A stretch of DNA of 64,000 bases from Blautia coccoides (GCF_034355335.1 NZ_CP136422.1:616001-680000), one strand, 5' to 3'. Positions 17,341 through 26,983 are shown, counted from the stretch's first letter. A program made the numbers and translations. The notes: a model not told the origin generated them from the sequence alone.

Positions 17341-19107
17341 ATGAGAGGGGCGGAACGTTTTTCATACAGGAATTTAAAATTAAATATGAAAATATTACTC
17401 ATATATTTTATGGTGCTGGCAGTATTTATCTTGTTCTCTTTCTGGCTGTATAACGACTACACATTAAATATGTCCAAGAATAAAGCCAGGGAATACTCGG
17501 AGCAGGTGTTGTCTGTGCAGGAGTCTTCCATTGAAAATACAGTTAATGGCCTGAATAATATATCGAGGATCATTATTGCCAACCCGTCAGTACAGAATTT
17601 TCTGAAATCTGTGGATGAGAATTATACCGTGCAGTCTAAGGAAGTCTTTTCACAGATCATGACTTATATGGACATATATCCGGTTGCGAAATCCATAACT
17701 ATTTATGACCGTTATCAAAACAGATACGGAATCAATAACAATAAGAAAAATACCTTTGAAGGCGCAGATATCTTCAGTCAGGAATGGTTCAGTGAAGTTG
17801 AGAAGCTGAAGGGCGGGTTCAAGCTCATAGCCAATATTTATTACTATAACGAATACCCGGGAGAGTCCGTGATATCCCTTGTGAGGATCGTCAATGATAT
17901 AGAGACACAGGAACCAATCGGTGTACTGGTGCTGGACATTCTGGAACGTCAGTTTTTGGGAGGGCAGACAAAGCCCTATGATAATATCCCCTTTCTGATC
18001 CTGGATTCTGATAATAATGTTATCATATCCAATACAGAGCGGACAGAGCTTCCGGGGGAAATTCTTGATTATGACGGAAGCACGGAAATATATTCCGTGT
18101 TAGAGAAGAATAGAGGGGAAGAATGTGTTTTTTCTGGCTCTAATATGGAGAAATACGGATGGAAGATAGTAAATACAGCATCACTGAAAAATGTTGAGGC
18201 AGAGAGCAAGACCGCAAAGTCCACGATCCTCATCATGAGTGTGTTCTGTTCCGTTGTCTTTATAGCCGCTTCCTTTCTGATATCGCGTTCGATCACCCAT
18301 CCGGTTCAGAAACTCATAAAATCCATGAATAAAGTAAAAATGGGCAGTCTGAAAAAGGTGGATCTGGATACCGGGAAAGATGAAATCGGAATCCTGAAGG
18401 ATAATTATAATGAAATGATAGAGGAGATAGATTCTCTGATAAAGCGGGGAATCCAGACAGAGAAGGATAAAAGAACGTATGAGCTTAGTGTCCTGTATGA
18501 GCAGATAAAACCCCATTTTTTGTACAATACACTGGACACGATCGGATATCTTGTACTGGCCGGTGATAAGGAGCGGGCATATACCGCCATTGAAAATCTG
18601 GGGAGCTATTACCACGGCAGCCTGAGCCATGGTTCCACGGTTGTCACAGTGGAGGAGGAGTTAAAGATCGTGACGGATTATCTGGAGCTGCAAAAATTGA
18701 GATACGGGGATATCTTTGATCACAAAGCTGAGATTGAACCGGGGCTTGAAAGGAAAAAGGTGCTGAAATTGATCCTGCAGCCTATTGTGGAGAATTCCCT
18801 TTACCACGGAATACGGCCGGGGGGAGTGAAGGGAAGTATTTACATTAAGGTTTTTAGGGTCCAGGAGGAGCTGCATTTGAGCGTAGAGGACACCGGAGTG
18901 GGGATGGAGCCGGAGAAGGTGGAGGAACTCTATTTTGGTGACAAACAGGAGAAAAGCTTCGGACTGTGCGGAACTATGGAAAGGATCCGTATCTATTATT
19001 CTTATAAGGACTGCTGTGATATAAAGAGCAGCAGGGGATCAGGAACAAAAATAACATTTAAGCTGCCGCTGCAGTTATGCAGGGAAGATCAGGGGGATTT
19101 AAAATGA
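17341..19107 (+). CDS. Sensor histidine kinase (LytS/YesM-type)
   Basis: The product has 588 residues from ATG 17341, which has GGGAGAGGG about 6 bases upstream. TM1 is at about 17-37. An extracellular cache-like sensor region runs to about 290, TM2 lies at about 295-318, followed by HAMP (THPVQKLIKSMNKVKMG). The phospho-acceptor box is LYEQIKPHFLYNTLDTI with His near residue 391, typical of the His_kinase family. The N-box is IVENSLYHGI, and ATP-lid glycines occur in DTGVGMEP and a final GSGTKITF. The 3' end overlaps the response regulator start by 4 bases. It probably senses an extracellular sugar for the neighbouring transporter. Confidence 0.93.
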   Translation: MRGAERFSYRNLKLNMKILLIYFMVLAVFILFSFWLYNDYTLNMSKNKAREYSEQVLSVQESSIENTVNGLNNISRIIIANPSVQNFLKSVDENYTVQSKEVFSQIMTYMDIYPVAKSITIYDRYQNRYGINNNKKNTFEGADIFSQEWFSEVEKLKGGFKLIANIYYYNEYPGESVISLVRIVNDIETQEPIGVLVLDILERQFLGGQTKPYDNIPFLILDSDNNVIISNTERTELPGEILDYDGSTEIYSVLEKNRGEECVFSGSNMEKYGWKIVNTASLKNVEAESKTAKSTILIMSVFCSVVFIAASFLISRSITHPVQKLIKSMNKVKMGSLKKVDLDTGKDEIGILKDNYNEMIEEIDSLIKRGIQTEKDKRTYELSVLYEQIKPHFLYNTLDTIGYLVLAGDKERAYTAIENLGSYYHGSLSHGSTVVTVEEELKIVTDYLELQKLRYGDIFDHKAEIEPGLERKKVLKLILQPIVENSLYHGIRPGGVKGSIYIKVFRVQEELHLSVEDTGVGMEPEKVEELYFGDKQEKSFGLCGTMERIRIYYSYKDCCDIKSSRGSGTKITFKLPLQLCREDQGDLK

Positions 19108-20180
19108 GTGAGCAAAAGATAAAGGTTATGATCGTGGATGACGAGGAGAATACACGCAGTCTGCTGAGGATATGTCTGGATTGGGCGGCGGTTGGATGTG
19201 AGATTGTTCAGGAGGCGGACAGCGGACAGGAAGCCCTGGACTTATTGGGGGAGAACGAAGTGGATATGCTCATCACAGATATTAAGATGCCTTTTATGGA
19301 TGGCTTGGAGTTGTCCCGCCGTGTGGCTGAGGAGTATCCGGACATTAAGATCATTATGCTGACTGCATATGAGATATTTGAATATGCCAGGGAAGGCATC
19401 CGTATGGGAGTGGCTGATTATATCGTAAAGCCTGTCAGAAGAGATGCTCTAAGGCAGAGCGTGTGTAAAGTAAGGGACAGTATTTTGGAAAAGAGAAATC
19501 TTCTGAAGGCACAGCAGGAGTATCAGGAGAGGGTAGATGAGTGTATGGAGGAAATCTGTAAAGCTGTGAAGGCAGGGAAGGAGGAACAGGCATATGGCTA
19601 TATAAACAGCATGTTTAAATGCTATCAGGGAGATTCTGCACTGGAGATCAATGCAGCGAGAATGGATACGGTAAATTGTATCACCCGGTTAATGCGCCTT
19701 GTCTGTGACTATGGTTTTGATATATCCCAGTTCTTTAAGACCAGCAGTGTGCCCTTTAAATATGTAATACGAATGGAGGAAAAGGAGGAGATGCGGAATT
19801 ACCTTTTGAATTTTACAGGGTATATTATAGCGGGCTGTGGGAGTAGAAGAGAATTACCTGAAAGTCATGTGATCCGGCAGGTGTGCAGGGATTTGGAGGA
19901 TAATTACAGAGACAGTGAAATAACATTGGCGGGAATGGCTAAGAAATATTATGTAAACTCAAGCTTTCTATGCCGTCTCTTTAAGCAGGAGATGGGGGTA
20001 AACTTTTCAAATTATTTAATGCGTATCCGGATCGACAGGGCAATTGAACTTTTGAAGGAAGAACACTACAAGATTTACGAAATCGCGGAGTTGGTGGGCA
20101 TACCGGATGCCAACTATTTTTCTAAGTGCTTTAAGAAGATCACAGGGGTTTCCGTGCGCGATTACCAGGAATCCATATAG
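19104..20180 (+). CDS. Response regulator with AraC-type DNA-binding domain (YesN-type)
   Basis: The product has 358 residues. Start ATG 19104 overlaps the kinase stop (ATGA) and has GGGGGA upstream. The receiver domain shows IVDDEENTR, phospho-acceptor Asp in MLITDIKMPFMDG, and the Lys of YIVKPV. A middle region of about 140 residues is variable. The C-terminal 100 residues hold two AraC helix-turn-helix units (ITLAGMAKKYYVNSSFLCRL and IYEIAELVGIPDANYFSK). The partner is the upstream kinase. Target promoters are probably those of the adjacent hydrolase and ABC transporter genes. Confidence 0.94.
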   Translation: MSEQKIKVMIVDDEENTRSLLRICLDWAAVGCEIVQEADSGQEALDLLGENEVDMLITDIKMPFMDGLELSRRVAEEYPDIKIIMLTAYEIFEYAREGIRMGVADYIVKPVRRDALRQSVCKVRDSILEKRNLLKAQQEYQERVDECMEEICKAVKAGKEEQAYGYINSMFKCYQGDSALEINAARMDTVNCITRLMRLVCDYGFDISQFFKTSSVPFKYVIRMEEKEEMRNYLLNFTGYIIAGCGSRRELPESHVIRQVCRDLEDNYRDSEITLAGMAKKYYVNSSFLCRLFKQEMGVNFSNYLMRIRIDRAIELLKEEHYKIYEIAELVGIPDANYFSKCFKKITGVSVRDYQESI

Positions 20181-20293
20181 TAATTATTTTCTTTGTTTCG
20201 GTAAATTTTCTCTCTCTACATTTTGGAGGGCAGATGATAGGATAAGACTATAAAACCCGGCCGGTTAAAAATGAGATGAGAGAGGTACAAAAT

Positions 20294-21628
20294 ATGAAGA
20301 AGAGATGGAAAAAGGCATTATGCATTACCACAGCAGCAGCCATAGCGCTGGCAGCAGCAGGATGCGGAGGAGAAAACAGTAAAGAGGAGAAAAAGGATTC
20401 CGGTACCGCGGCCGGCCGGGAGGAGAGTCAGGATAAAGGGGAAAAGGTACAGCTTACAATCTGGTCTCTGTATGGAACGAATCCGGATGATAAGTCAGCA
20501 GTCGCTTTCCAGGAATCCATCAAGGAGATCATGGAGGAGGATCCCACACTGGATATACAGCTTGACTACGCGGAAAATGAGGCATACAAGACAAAGATAA
20601 AGGCAGCCGTGGCAGCCAATGAGGCACCTGATATTTACGGTACATGGGGTGGCGGCTTTACCAAGCCCTTTGTGGAGGCAGATAAGGTACTTCAGATTGA
20701 TGAGTATATGACAGAGGATATTAAGGGGCAGCTTCTTCCGGGTGTTCTAGATTACTTTACTTTTGATGAAAAGCTTTACGGACTTCCGACCAAGATGTCA
20801 ACCTGTCATCTCTTCATCAATAAGAAGATCATGGAAGAGAGCAATGTGGAGATTCCCACAACCTATTCGGAATTACTGGAAGCCTGCAAAACATTGAGGG
20901 AAAATGGTGTGACACCTATCGCTTTGGGAGCAAAAGACAGGTGGGCAATCGGTAAGGTGTTTGATATGATGGGAGTCCGCGCATGCGGAATTGAGAATGT
21001 AACAAAGATCCTTTCCCAAGAGAGCACTTTTACAGATCCTGATTTTGAAAATGCAGCAAAGAAATTCGAGGAGATGTCAAAAGCTGGTGCCTTCACAGAA
21101 AATGCAGTGGCTATTAGTAATGATGAGGCGCTTGCGGATTTTACCCTTGGCAAAGCAGCTATGTTTTATAATGGTTCCTGGTCCTGCGGCTTCATTAACG
21201 GTGAATCTTCAACTGTAAAGGATGATGTGATCACCATACCGTTTCCTGTTATGGAGGATGGAAAGGGTACTGTGACAGAGTATGTGGGCGGAGCGTCAGA
21301 CGGTTTTGTCATTAATAAGGAAACAAAATATCCGGAAAAAGCATTTGAAGTGCTTCAGAAAATTTCCTACAAAATGTCACTGAAATCCTATCAGGCAAGC
21401 CTTGATATGCCCGTTTGGGATGTAAAAGACCAGGTTGATGAGAGTAAGATAGACCCGCTGTTCAAAACAATCGCGGAGGATGCCCAGAACGCTACCGGAT
21501 ATATTGCGTGGTGGGATACTTTCTTTGAGGGCAGTGCAGCTCAGGATTACCTCTATGCTCTGATCGACTTATCCATGGGAGATATCTCTGCCGAGGAATT
21601 CTGTGAGAAGATGGATACCCTGAATTAA
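20294..21628 (+). CDS. Sugar ABC transporter substrate-binding lipoprotein
   Basis: The product has 444 residues. ATG 20294 has GAGAGAGG about 8 bases upstream. The signal peptide ends in lipobox ALAAAGCG, so the protein is anchored on the outer face of the membrane. The sequence has the family 1 extracellular binding fold (LTIWSLYGTNPDD, then ANEAPDIYGTWGGGF, and LGKAAMFYNGSWSCGFI). It delivers an oligosaccharide to the two permeases that follow directly (17 and 3 base gaps). No ATPase gene is present, so the importer presumably uses a shared MsmK-like ATPase encoded elsewhere, as is usual in Firmicutes. Confidence 0.94.
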   Translation: MKKRWKKALCITTAAAIALAAAGCGGENSKEEKKDSGTAAGREESQDKGEKVQLTIWSLYGTNPDDKSAVAFQESIKEIMEEDPTLDIQLDYAENEAYKTKIKAAVAANEAPDIYGTWGGGFTKPFVEADKVLQIDEYMTEDIKGQLLPGVLDYFTFDEKLYGLPTKMSTCHLFINKKIMEESNVEIPTTYSELLEACKTLRENGVTPIALGAKDRWAIGKVFDMMGVRACGIENVTKILSQESTFTDPDFENAAKKFEEMSKAGAFTENAVAISNDEALADFTLGKAAMFYNGSWSCGFINGESSTVKDDVITIPFPVMEDGKGTVTEYVGGASDGFVINKETKYPEKAFEVLQKISYKMSLKSYQASLDMPVWDVKDQVDESKIDPLFKTIAEDAQNATGYIAWWDTFFEGSAAQDYLYALIDLSMGDISAEEFCEKMDTLN

Positions 21629-21645
21629 CTGAATGGAGGGGTTAT

Positions 21646-22527
21646 ATGAACCGGTTGCTGAAGAATAAACAGGCTATTTTCCTGTTTATGCTGCCCGTGG
21701 TGATACTTTTCCTGATGATCGTAGCTGCGCCGGTGTTCCTGTCAGGATATTACAGCCTGTTGGAGTGGGATGGCATGGGAAAACAGGAATTTGTAGGGCT
21801 TGCCAATTATGTAAGGCTGTTTACGGACCAGAGCGATAAATTCTTGCTGGCTCTGCGGAACAGTATGATCATTGCCGTCCTCTCACTTTTGATCCAGCTC
21901 CCCGCCGGCATGGCATTTGCACTGCTGCTGTCAGGGGGCATAAAAGGAGAACGGGCGTATATCACCATTTTCTTTATTCCCGTCATCATCTCCGGCGTGG
22001 CGATCGGACAGCTCTGGGGGAAGATATATCATCCGGATTACGGGTTGCTGAATACCCTTTTAAGGGGGATGGGACTGGAGGGGCTTACAAGAGCATGGCT
22101 TGGGGACAAGGAGACAGTTCTGGGGGCAGTTATAGTACCTATTATCTGGCAGTACATTGGATATTATATGCTGTTGTTCTATTCCTCCATAAAATCTGTG
22201 TCCGCAGATATTTTTGATGCCGCCAAAATAGATGGTGCATCCAGGATCAAGACAGCGTTCTGCGTGACAATCCCGCTTGTCAAGCCTATGATACGAACCT
22301 GTATTATCTTTTCTTTGGTAGGTTCATTCAAGACCTTTGATATGGTCTATGTTCTGACAGAGGGCGGTCCTGCCCATGCAAGTGAAGTGCCGACAACGTT
22401 GATGGTATGGACCATTTTCAAAAGGAACCAATACGGCTATGGAAGCGCCATGGCAGTTATCATTGTACTTATATGTTTCCTTCTGTATATCGGGGTGCAA
22501 AAGCTTTTCAAGGTAGAGGAGGGATAA
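21646..22527 (+). CDS. Sugar ABC transporter permease (MalF/UgpA type)
   Basis: The product has 293 residues with about six membrane helices. The EAA loop that contacts the ATPase is visible as DIFDAAKIDGASRIKTAFCVTIPLV. An N-terminal FMLPVVILFLMIV helix and a FLSGYYSLLEWDGMG periplasmic start are typical of MalF-like subunits. It lies between the binding protein and the second permease in one operon and forms the membrane channel with the latter. Confidence 0.94.
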   Translation: MNRLLKNKQAIFLFMLPVVILFLMIVAAPVFLSGYYSLLEWDGMGKQEFVGLANYVRLFTDQSDKFLLALRNSMIIAVLSLLIQLPAGMAFALLLSGGIKGERAYITIFFIPVIISGVAIGQLWGKIYHPDYGLLNTLLRGMGLEGLTRAWLGDKETVLGAVIVPIIWQYIGYYMLLFYSSIKSVSADIFDAAKIDGASRIKTAFCVTIPLVKPMIRTCIIFSLVGSFKTFDMVYVLTEGGPAHASEVPTTLMVWTIFKRNQYGYGSAMAVIIVLICFLLYIGVQKLFKVEEG

Positions 22528-22530
22528 CAG

Positions 22531-23361
22531 GTGAAAAAGATAAGACAAAGTAAGCCCCTGATCCGGATACTGCTGACTGTGTGGGCGCTGATCCAGCTCT
22601 TTCCTCTATACTGGCTGTTCGCGTTTTCGCTGAAGAGCAATGAGGAAATCTTTGGGGCGAATGTCATAGGACTGCCCAAGGAGTTCATATGGGAAAACTA
22701 TCGGGTGGCAATAGTGGGTGCAAATATCGGAAGATTTTTCTTTAACAGTGTGATCGTTGTGGGTGCCAGTATTTTGATCACCAGTATAGTCTCCCTTTTC
22801 GCATCCTATGCCTTAAATAGAATGAAATGGAAGATGAGTAAGACTGTGTATGCGATACTTATGCTTGGGCTGATGATTCCCATGCATGCCGCACTGCTTC
22901 CTGTGATGCTGATGCTGAAAAACTTTCATCTTCTGGGGGGATATGTATCCCTGATCCTGCCGTATACAGCCTTCGCTGTACCCATGACCATATTGATCTT
23001 TTCTGGATTTATATCAGGAATACCGGGAGAATTGGAGGAATCAGCATGTATAGACGGATGCAGTATCTATCAGATGGTGGTCAGGATCATTTTTCCGCTT
23101 ATGAAACCCGCTGTGGCTACAGCCAGCATCTTTACTTTTATGAATACATGGAATGAATTGATGTTTGCCACAACTTTTGTGAATTCCACAGAGTTTAAGA
23201 CACTGACAGCGGGTATACAGACACTGGCAGGACAGTATAATACCAAATGGGGGCCTATTGGAGCGGCCCTGGTACTGGCCACATTTCCAACGATTTTTCT
23301 ATATGTTCTGCTGTCAAAGGAAGTTCAGAAGAGTTTGATAGTAGGAGCAGTCAAAGGGTGA
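22531..23361 (+). CDS. Sugar ABC transporter permease (MalG/UgpE type)
   Basis: The product has 276 residues. The start is a GTG at 22531, with GGAGGG about 8 bases upstream and only a 3-base gap from the first permease. Six helices are visible, with the EAA motif ELEESACIDGCSIYQMVVRIIFPLM and a C-terminal KSLIVGAVKG ending that is typical of MalG-like proteins. It completes the channel. A terminator follows, so the locus ends here. Confidence 0.94.
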   Translation: MKKIRQSKPLIRILLTVWALIQLFPLYWLFAFSLKSNEEIFGANVIGLPKEFIWENYRVAIVGANIGRFFFNSVIVVGASILITSIVSLFASYALNRMKWKMSKTVYAILMLGLMIPMHAALLPVMLMLKNFHLLGGYVSLILPYTAFAVPMTILIFSGFISGIPGELEESACIDGCSIYQMVVRIIFPLMKPAVATASIFTFMNTWNELMFATTFVNSTEFKTLTAGIQTLAGQYNTKWGPIGAALVLATFPTIFLYVLLSKEVQKSLIVGAVKG

Positions 23362-23369
23362 AGATATAA

Positions 23370-23409
23370 CAGGGATGGAAACCGCATTTTGCGGCGCCAT
23401 CCCTGTTTT
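23370..23409 (+). terminator. Rho-independent terminator of the first sugar locus
   Basis: CAGGGATGG (23370-23378) and CCATCCCTG (23397-23405) form a 9-bp stem; an inner CCGCATTTTGCGG hairpin sits in the loop; TTTTGTCT follows. Confidence 0.85.
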
Positions 23410-23439
23410 GTCTAATTATTATTATTAAATTTTTTTGTT

Positions 23440-24633
23440 TTATGATTCTTTATTTTCCAGTTGTTTTTTATGCTTTACCATCAGTTTATTGATCCTCTCC
23501 ACGGGATTCAGCAGTTTGCTGATAGAGGCATCGTGGTTCAGAGTATCAATAAGCAGAGCAATGTATTTGCTCATATCACAGTTTACATAATATTCTTTGC
23601 GGAGAAGTTCATCAGGCTGATATATCAGGTTGGTAGTGAGCAGCCTGTCAAATTCACCTCTCTCGAAAGCCTTGTCGAATTTTTCCATGCCGTTTGTGAA
23701 AAGCCCGAAGGTGGAGCACATGAAGATCTTGCCTGCCCCTTTACTCTTCAGAAGTGCGGCGACTTCCAGCATACTGTCGCCGGAGGATATCATGTCATCA
23801 ATTATGATCATATTCTTGCCTGCAACATCCGTGCCCAAAAACTCATGTGCAACGATAGGATTGCGGCCGTCGATGATGGTGGAGTAGTCCCGGCGTTTGT
23901 AGAACATACCCATATCCACACCAAGTACATTGGCCAGATAGATGGCACGTCCCGTACCGCCTGCATCCGGGCTGATGACCATGGTATTGTCATTGGTGAT
24001 CTCAAGCTCCGGCTCTGCCTTGAACAGTCCTTTGATGAACTGGTAGGACGGCTGTACGGTCTCGAAACCGTGCAGAGGGATGGAATTCTGCACACGAGGG
24101 TCGTGGGCGTCAAAGGTAATGATATTGTCCACACCCATGTTCACTAATTCCTGCAGTGCAATGGCGCAGTCCAGGGATTCTCTGCCGGAACGCTTGTGCT
24201 GACGGCTCTCATAGAGGAATGGCATAATGACATTGATACGTCTGGCCTTTCCGCCGATGGCGGCGATGACACGCTTGAGGTCCTGAAAATGGTCATCCGG
24301 TGACATGTGGTTTGTGTGGCCGCAGAGGGAATAGGTAAGGCTGTGGTTGCACACATCCACCATGACATAGATGTCATCGCCACGAACGGACTCGCCTAGA
24401 ATACCCTTTGCCTCACCTGTCCCAAAGCGGGGGGTCTGCGCTTTGACCAGGTAGGAATCCCGTTCATAACCATCAAATTCCAGGTTGTTTTTCTCCTGAT
24501 GTTCACGGTCCCTGCGCCATTTTACAATGTAGTCATCGACTCTGGATCCCAGCTTTTCACAGCTCTTCAGCGGTATGATGCCAAGGCGGCCTACGGGAAG
24601 GGAATCTAAGGGAGTTGCATCTTTTGGTGACAT
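23440..24633 (-). CDS. prs: Ribose-phosphate diphosphokinase (divergent long form)
   Basis: The product has 397 residues, longer than the usual near-315 because of an N-terminal extension of about 40 residues and insertions. It makes PRPP from ribose 5-phosphate and ATP for nucleotide, His and Trp synthesis. The PRPP loop is clear (MIIIDDMISSGDSMLEVAAL). The metal-binding region is FDAHDPRVQN and the flexible catalytic loop is FLYESRQHKRSGRES, a diverged version of the standard YARQDRK region. Subunit contact motif YKRRDYS is also present. It is the last gene of the dnaD-like/dnaI/prs operon, 3 bases after dnaI. It converges with the sugar permease gene. Confidence 0.88.
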   Translation of the reverse strand: MSPKDATPLDSLPVGRLGIIPLKSCEKLGSRVDDYIVKWRRDREHQEKNNLEFDGYERDSYLVKAQTPRFGTGEAKGILGESVRGDDIYVMVDVCNHSLTYSLCGHTNHMSPDDHFQDLKRVIAAIGGKARRINVIMPFLYESRQHKRSGRESLDCAIALQELVNMGVDNIITFDAHDPRVQNSIPLHGFETVQPSYQFIKGLFKAEPELEITNDNTMVISPDAGGTGRAIYLANVLGVDMGMFYKRRDYSTIIDGRNPIVAHEFLGTDVAGKNMIIIDDMISSGDSMLEVAALLKSKGAGKIFMCSTFGLFTNGMEKFDKAFERGEFDRLLTTNLIYQPDELLRKEYYVNCDMSKYIALLIDTLNHDASISKLLNPVERINKLMVKHKKQLENKES

Positions 24634-24636
24634 GTT

Positions 24637-25626
24637 TTACTTTCCTCCTAAAAGTTTTTTTTGTATTCTTATATCATTTCCGATCAGCTTTAACATGGTG
24701 TAATTGCTGGAAATTCTGGAGAAGATACGCTCGGAATAGGTCTCCAGAAAGTCATCCATGGCCAGGTTGGTGGAAATGATTGTAGATTTATGGTTCATAA
24801 TGCGTTCGTTGATACAGCAGAATAGCTGGCTCGCCACAAAATTGTTAGTCAGCTCAGTTCCCAGATCGTCAATGATGAGCAGGTCACAGTCATAGATGAA
24901 CCCGGCTACATCAGAAGCGGCTGCATCCTTCTGGAAGGTATTCTTCGCCAGCAGATCGAAGAGATCAAAGGATGTAAAATACAGTACAAAGTATGCCCTG
25001 TCGATCAGTTCTTTTGCTATACAGTGGGAGAGGTAGGTCTTACCCACGCCTGTATCACCGTAAAAGAACAGGCCGCAGGGATGCTCCTGAAAGCTGTCAA
25101 TAAAATCCCAGGCCTTGTCCACTGCATCTTGGGCCGTCTCCAGTGCACTGAGGCCCGTGGCAGGATTTATGATATCCGAAGGATAATATTCAAATGAAAA
25201 GTTTTCAAAGTTCTCTGTTTCAAGTATTTCCCTGATATTGGACTGTGTATACAGCAAATCTACGGCAGCTTTCTTAAAACAGGAACATTTTTGATTCTCC
25301 ACATAGCCGGTATCCTTACAGTAGGGGCAGTCATACTTAAGCTCCAGATAGTCAGGCGGGTAGCCGTGTATCTGCAGAAGTGCAGTCCGTTCCTCGGAAA
25401 GTCCGGCGATAGCGGCGGAGAGGTCAAAGTCATCCCCGGGTGAGGGGAGCAGGAGCGCCCTGGCTTTTTTCAGGCTCAGTGCTGCGATCTCACCATCGAT
25501 CTCCTGGAGACGGGGGATCTCATGGTAAGCCTGCCGGATGTGTTCATCCTGCTCATGCTTGTGATCCAGTTGTTTCTCATTGTATGCGCGCATAAGCGCG
25601 TCGTATTGGGAATTATTCAGTGACAC
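24637..25626 (-). CDS. dnaI: Primosomal helicase-loader ATPase (DnaI/DnaC type)
   Basis: The product has 329 residues. A zinc-binding Cys cluster is seen in CPYCKDTGYVENQKCSCF, as in DnaI-type loaders. The AAA+ domain follows: Walker A GDTGVGKTYLSHCIA, Walker B DLLIIDDLGTE, sensor STNLAMDDFLETYSERIFSRI with the arginine finger region. It loads the replicative helicase onto DNA during initiation and restart. It lies 29 bases downstream of the dnaD-like gene and immediately before prs. The symbol is given by family resemblance. Confidence 0.88.
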   Translation of the reverse strand: MSLNNSQYDALMRAYNEKQLDHKHEQDEHIRQAYHEIPRLQEIDGEIAALSLKKARALLLPSPGDDFDLSAAIAGLSEERTALLQIHGYPPDYLELKYDCPYCKDTGYVENQKCSCFKKAAVDLLYTQSNIREILETENFENFSFEYYPSDIINPATGLSALETAQDAVDKAWDFIDSFQEHPCGLFFYGDTGVGKTYLSHCIAKELIDRAYFVLYFTSFDLFDLLAKNTFQKDAAASDVAGFIYDCDLLIIDDLGTELTNNFVASQLFCCINERIMNHKSTIISTNLAMDDFLETYSERIFSRISSNYTMLKLIGNDIRIQKKLLGGK

Positions 25627-25655
25627 AGGGGCCTCCTTACAAAAAGGGCTTACTA

Positions 25656-26741
25656 TTATTTCAGTAATTGCTTCTCCAGTTCGTCCACATTATAGGTACG
25701 CTGGTGGAAGTTGTTGAATTTGTTTTTAGACGGCGCCGGTTTGGGGCGGGCCGCACTGCTTTCCGCCTTTGCAGCCTTCTGCTGGCGGCGGTCTTCATCC
25801 AGCTTGTCTATATCAGACAGGTGTTTGACACCTTTTTTCTGCCAGTTGTGGAGAATCGAATCCGCATAGGCAAAATTAGGCTGTCCTGTGGCAATGACAG
25901 TACGGCTGCAGGCAGCGGATATAATATCCAGTGTGAAGGCGTACTCATTCAGCCAGAGGTTCATATAACGGATTTCCTCATCCACAGGGTTCCGGTTTTT
26001 AATGCCGAAAGCTTTCAGGATGGCGAAGAAATTCTTGTTATATGTATTGGTCTCCTGTTTTGCCTGTTCCACTGTAGTGATCTTCTGATCCGCCCAGGCA
26101 AGCGCCACAGTTTCAATATAGCGGATACTGCGGCTTCCCTTGGAGACACAGTATTCGATCAGATATTCCATCAGATCCTTTGAGAAATGCAGTTCTTCAT
26201 AAAAATAGAGAAGCTTGTTGATCTCCGTGGGCGTCAGGGTCTTTCCCAGATATTGCTCCGCGATAAACAGAAGCTCGATCACGTCATCCCGGCCGGACAG
26301 TTCTTTTACTTTGTCGGGAGACAGGGCTTTTTGCTGGGGCGGCAGGCTTTTTTCCCTGGAGGCGGCCGCTTCAGGTACTGTCGAAGACAGTGCTTTTGCC
26401 GGGGAAGCCGGGGGAGTCTGGGAGAGCACAGCTTTAGCTCCGCCTGTGAGAGAACACAGCCGGAGCTCTTTTAAATTGCCGCGTCCATCGAAGGTCACAT
26501 TCAGGACGCCTGTGTTTTTCCAGTATTTCAATGCGCGGAGCACGTCATTTTCCGTACAATTAAAGATATCGGCAATTGATGACAGCTCCAGAGCGGAACC
26601 GGATACAGACGCGCTGCGCAGAAGCCATAGATAGATTTTCACAAATTCTCCATTGGCCTGCGGCATATAAGTATCCAGAAAATAGTTGGAGACAAGAGTA
26701 AAATCTCCGGGAAAATCGTTATGTATGATGAACTGTCCCAT
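25656..26741 (-). CDS. DnaD/DnaB-domain replication initiation protein
   Basis: The product has 361 residues from the ATG at 26741, which has AAAGG about 9 bases upstream; the ATG at 26750 abuts that site. The N-terminal 110 residues form a winged-helix-like region (YLWLLRSASVSGSALELSSI, NDVLRALKYWKNTGVLNV). A Pro/Ala/Ser linker runs to about 150. The C-terminal DnaB_2/DnaD-type helical domain is seen in YIETVALAWADQKITTVEQA. It is placed directly before dnaI, as expected for a primosome protein that helps DnaI load the helicase. Four DnaA boxes lie upstream. Confidence 0.85.
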   Translation of the reverse strand: MGQFIIHNDFPGDFTLVSNYFLDTYMPQANGEFVKIYLWLLRSASVSGSALELSSIADIFNCTENDVLRALKYWKNTGVLNVTFDGRGNLKELRLCSLTGGAKAVLSQTPPASPAKALSSTVPEAAASREKSLPPQQKALSPDKVKELSGRDDVIELLFIAEQYLGKTLTPTEINKLLYFYEELHFSKDLMEYLIEYCVSKGSRSIRYIETVALAWADQKITTVEQAKQETNTYNKNFFAILKAFGIKNRNPVDEEIRYMNLWLNEYAFTLDIISAACSRTVIATGQPNFAYADSILHNWQKKGVKHLSDIDKLDEDRRQQKAAKAESSAARPKPAPSKNKFNNFHQRTYNVDELEKQLLK

Positions 26742-26881
26742 GTCTAACATCCTTTTCTATCCTAAAATCCGGTTAGCCGAAAAGATTCCGGCACAACAAA
26801 CAGGAAAACAACTTTTCATGTACGCCCGGCGCAGACATGTCAAAAAGGTCCGCCCAAGCAAGTGTTTCCCCGTCTTTTGTA

Positions 26882-26890
26882 AGTATAACA
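26882..26890 (-). promoter_or_regulatory. Extended -10 promoter element of the dnaD-like/dnaI/prs operon
   Basis: On the minus strand the extended -10 TGTTATACT occupies 26890-26882; the -35 is weak. The transcription start would be near 26875, giving a leader of about 130 bases. The rest of the gap (26742-27151) is AT-rich and holds two DnaA-box pairs and the murC terminator. Confidence 0.55.
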
Positions 26891-26965
26891 TATTATATTT
26901 GAAAAGAGAATAAGCATTTTTTAGCAGAGTCCTTTATGCAGACTTGTTGAAAACTTTGTGGGGAA

Positions 26966-26983
26966 TGTGGATAATGTGGATAA
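26966..26983 (-). promoter_or_regulatory. Tandem pair of perfect DnaA boxes upstream of the primosome operon
   Basis: TGTGGATAA occurs twice head-to-tail (26966-26974 and 26975-26983), which reads TTATCCACA twice on the minus strand, the exact bacterial DnaA-box consensus. The pair is about 80-100 bases upstream of the predicted -10 of the dnaD-like gene. Confidence 0.8.
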
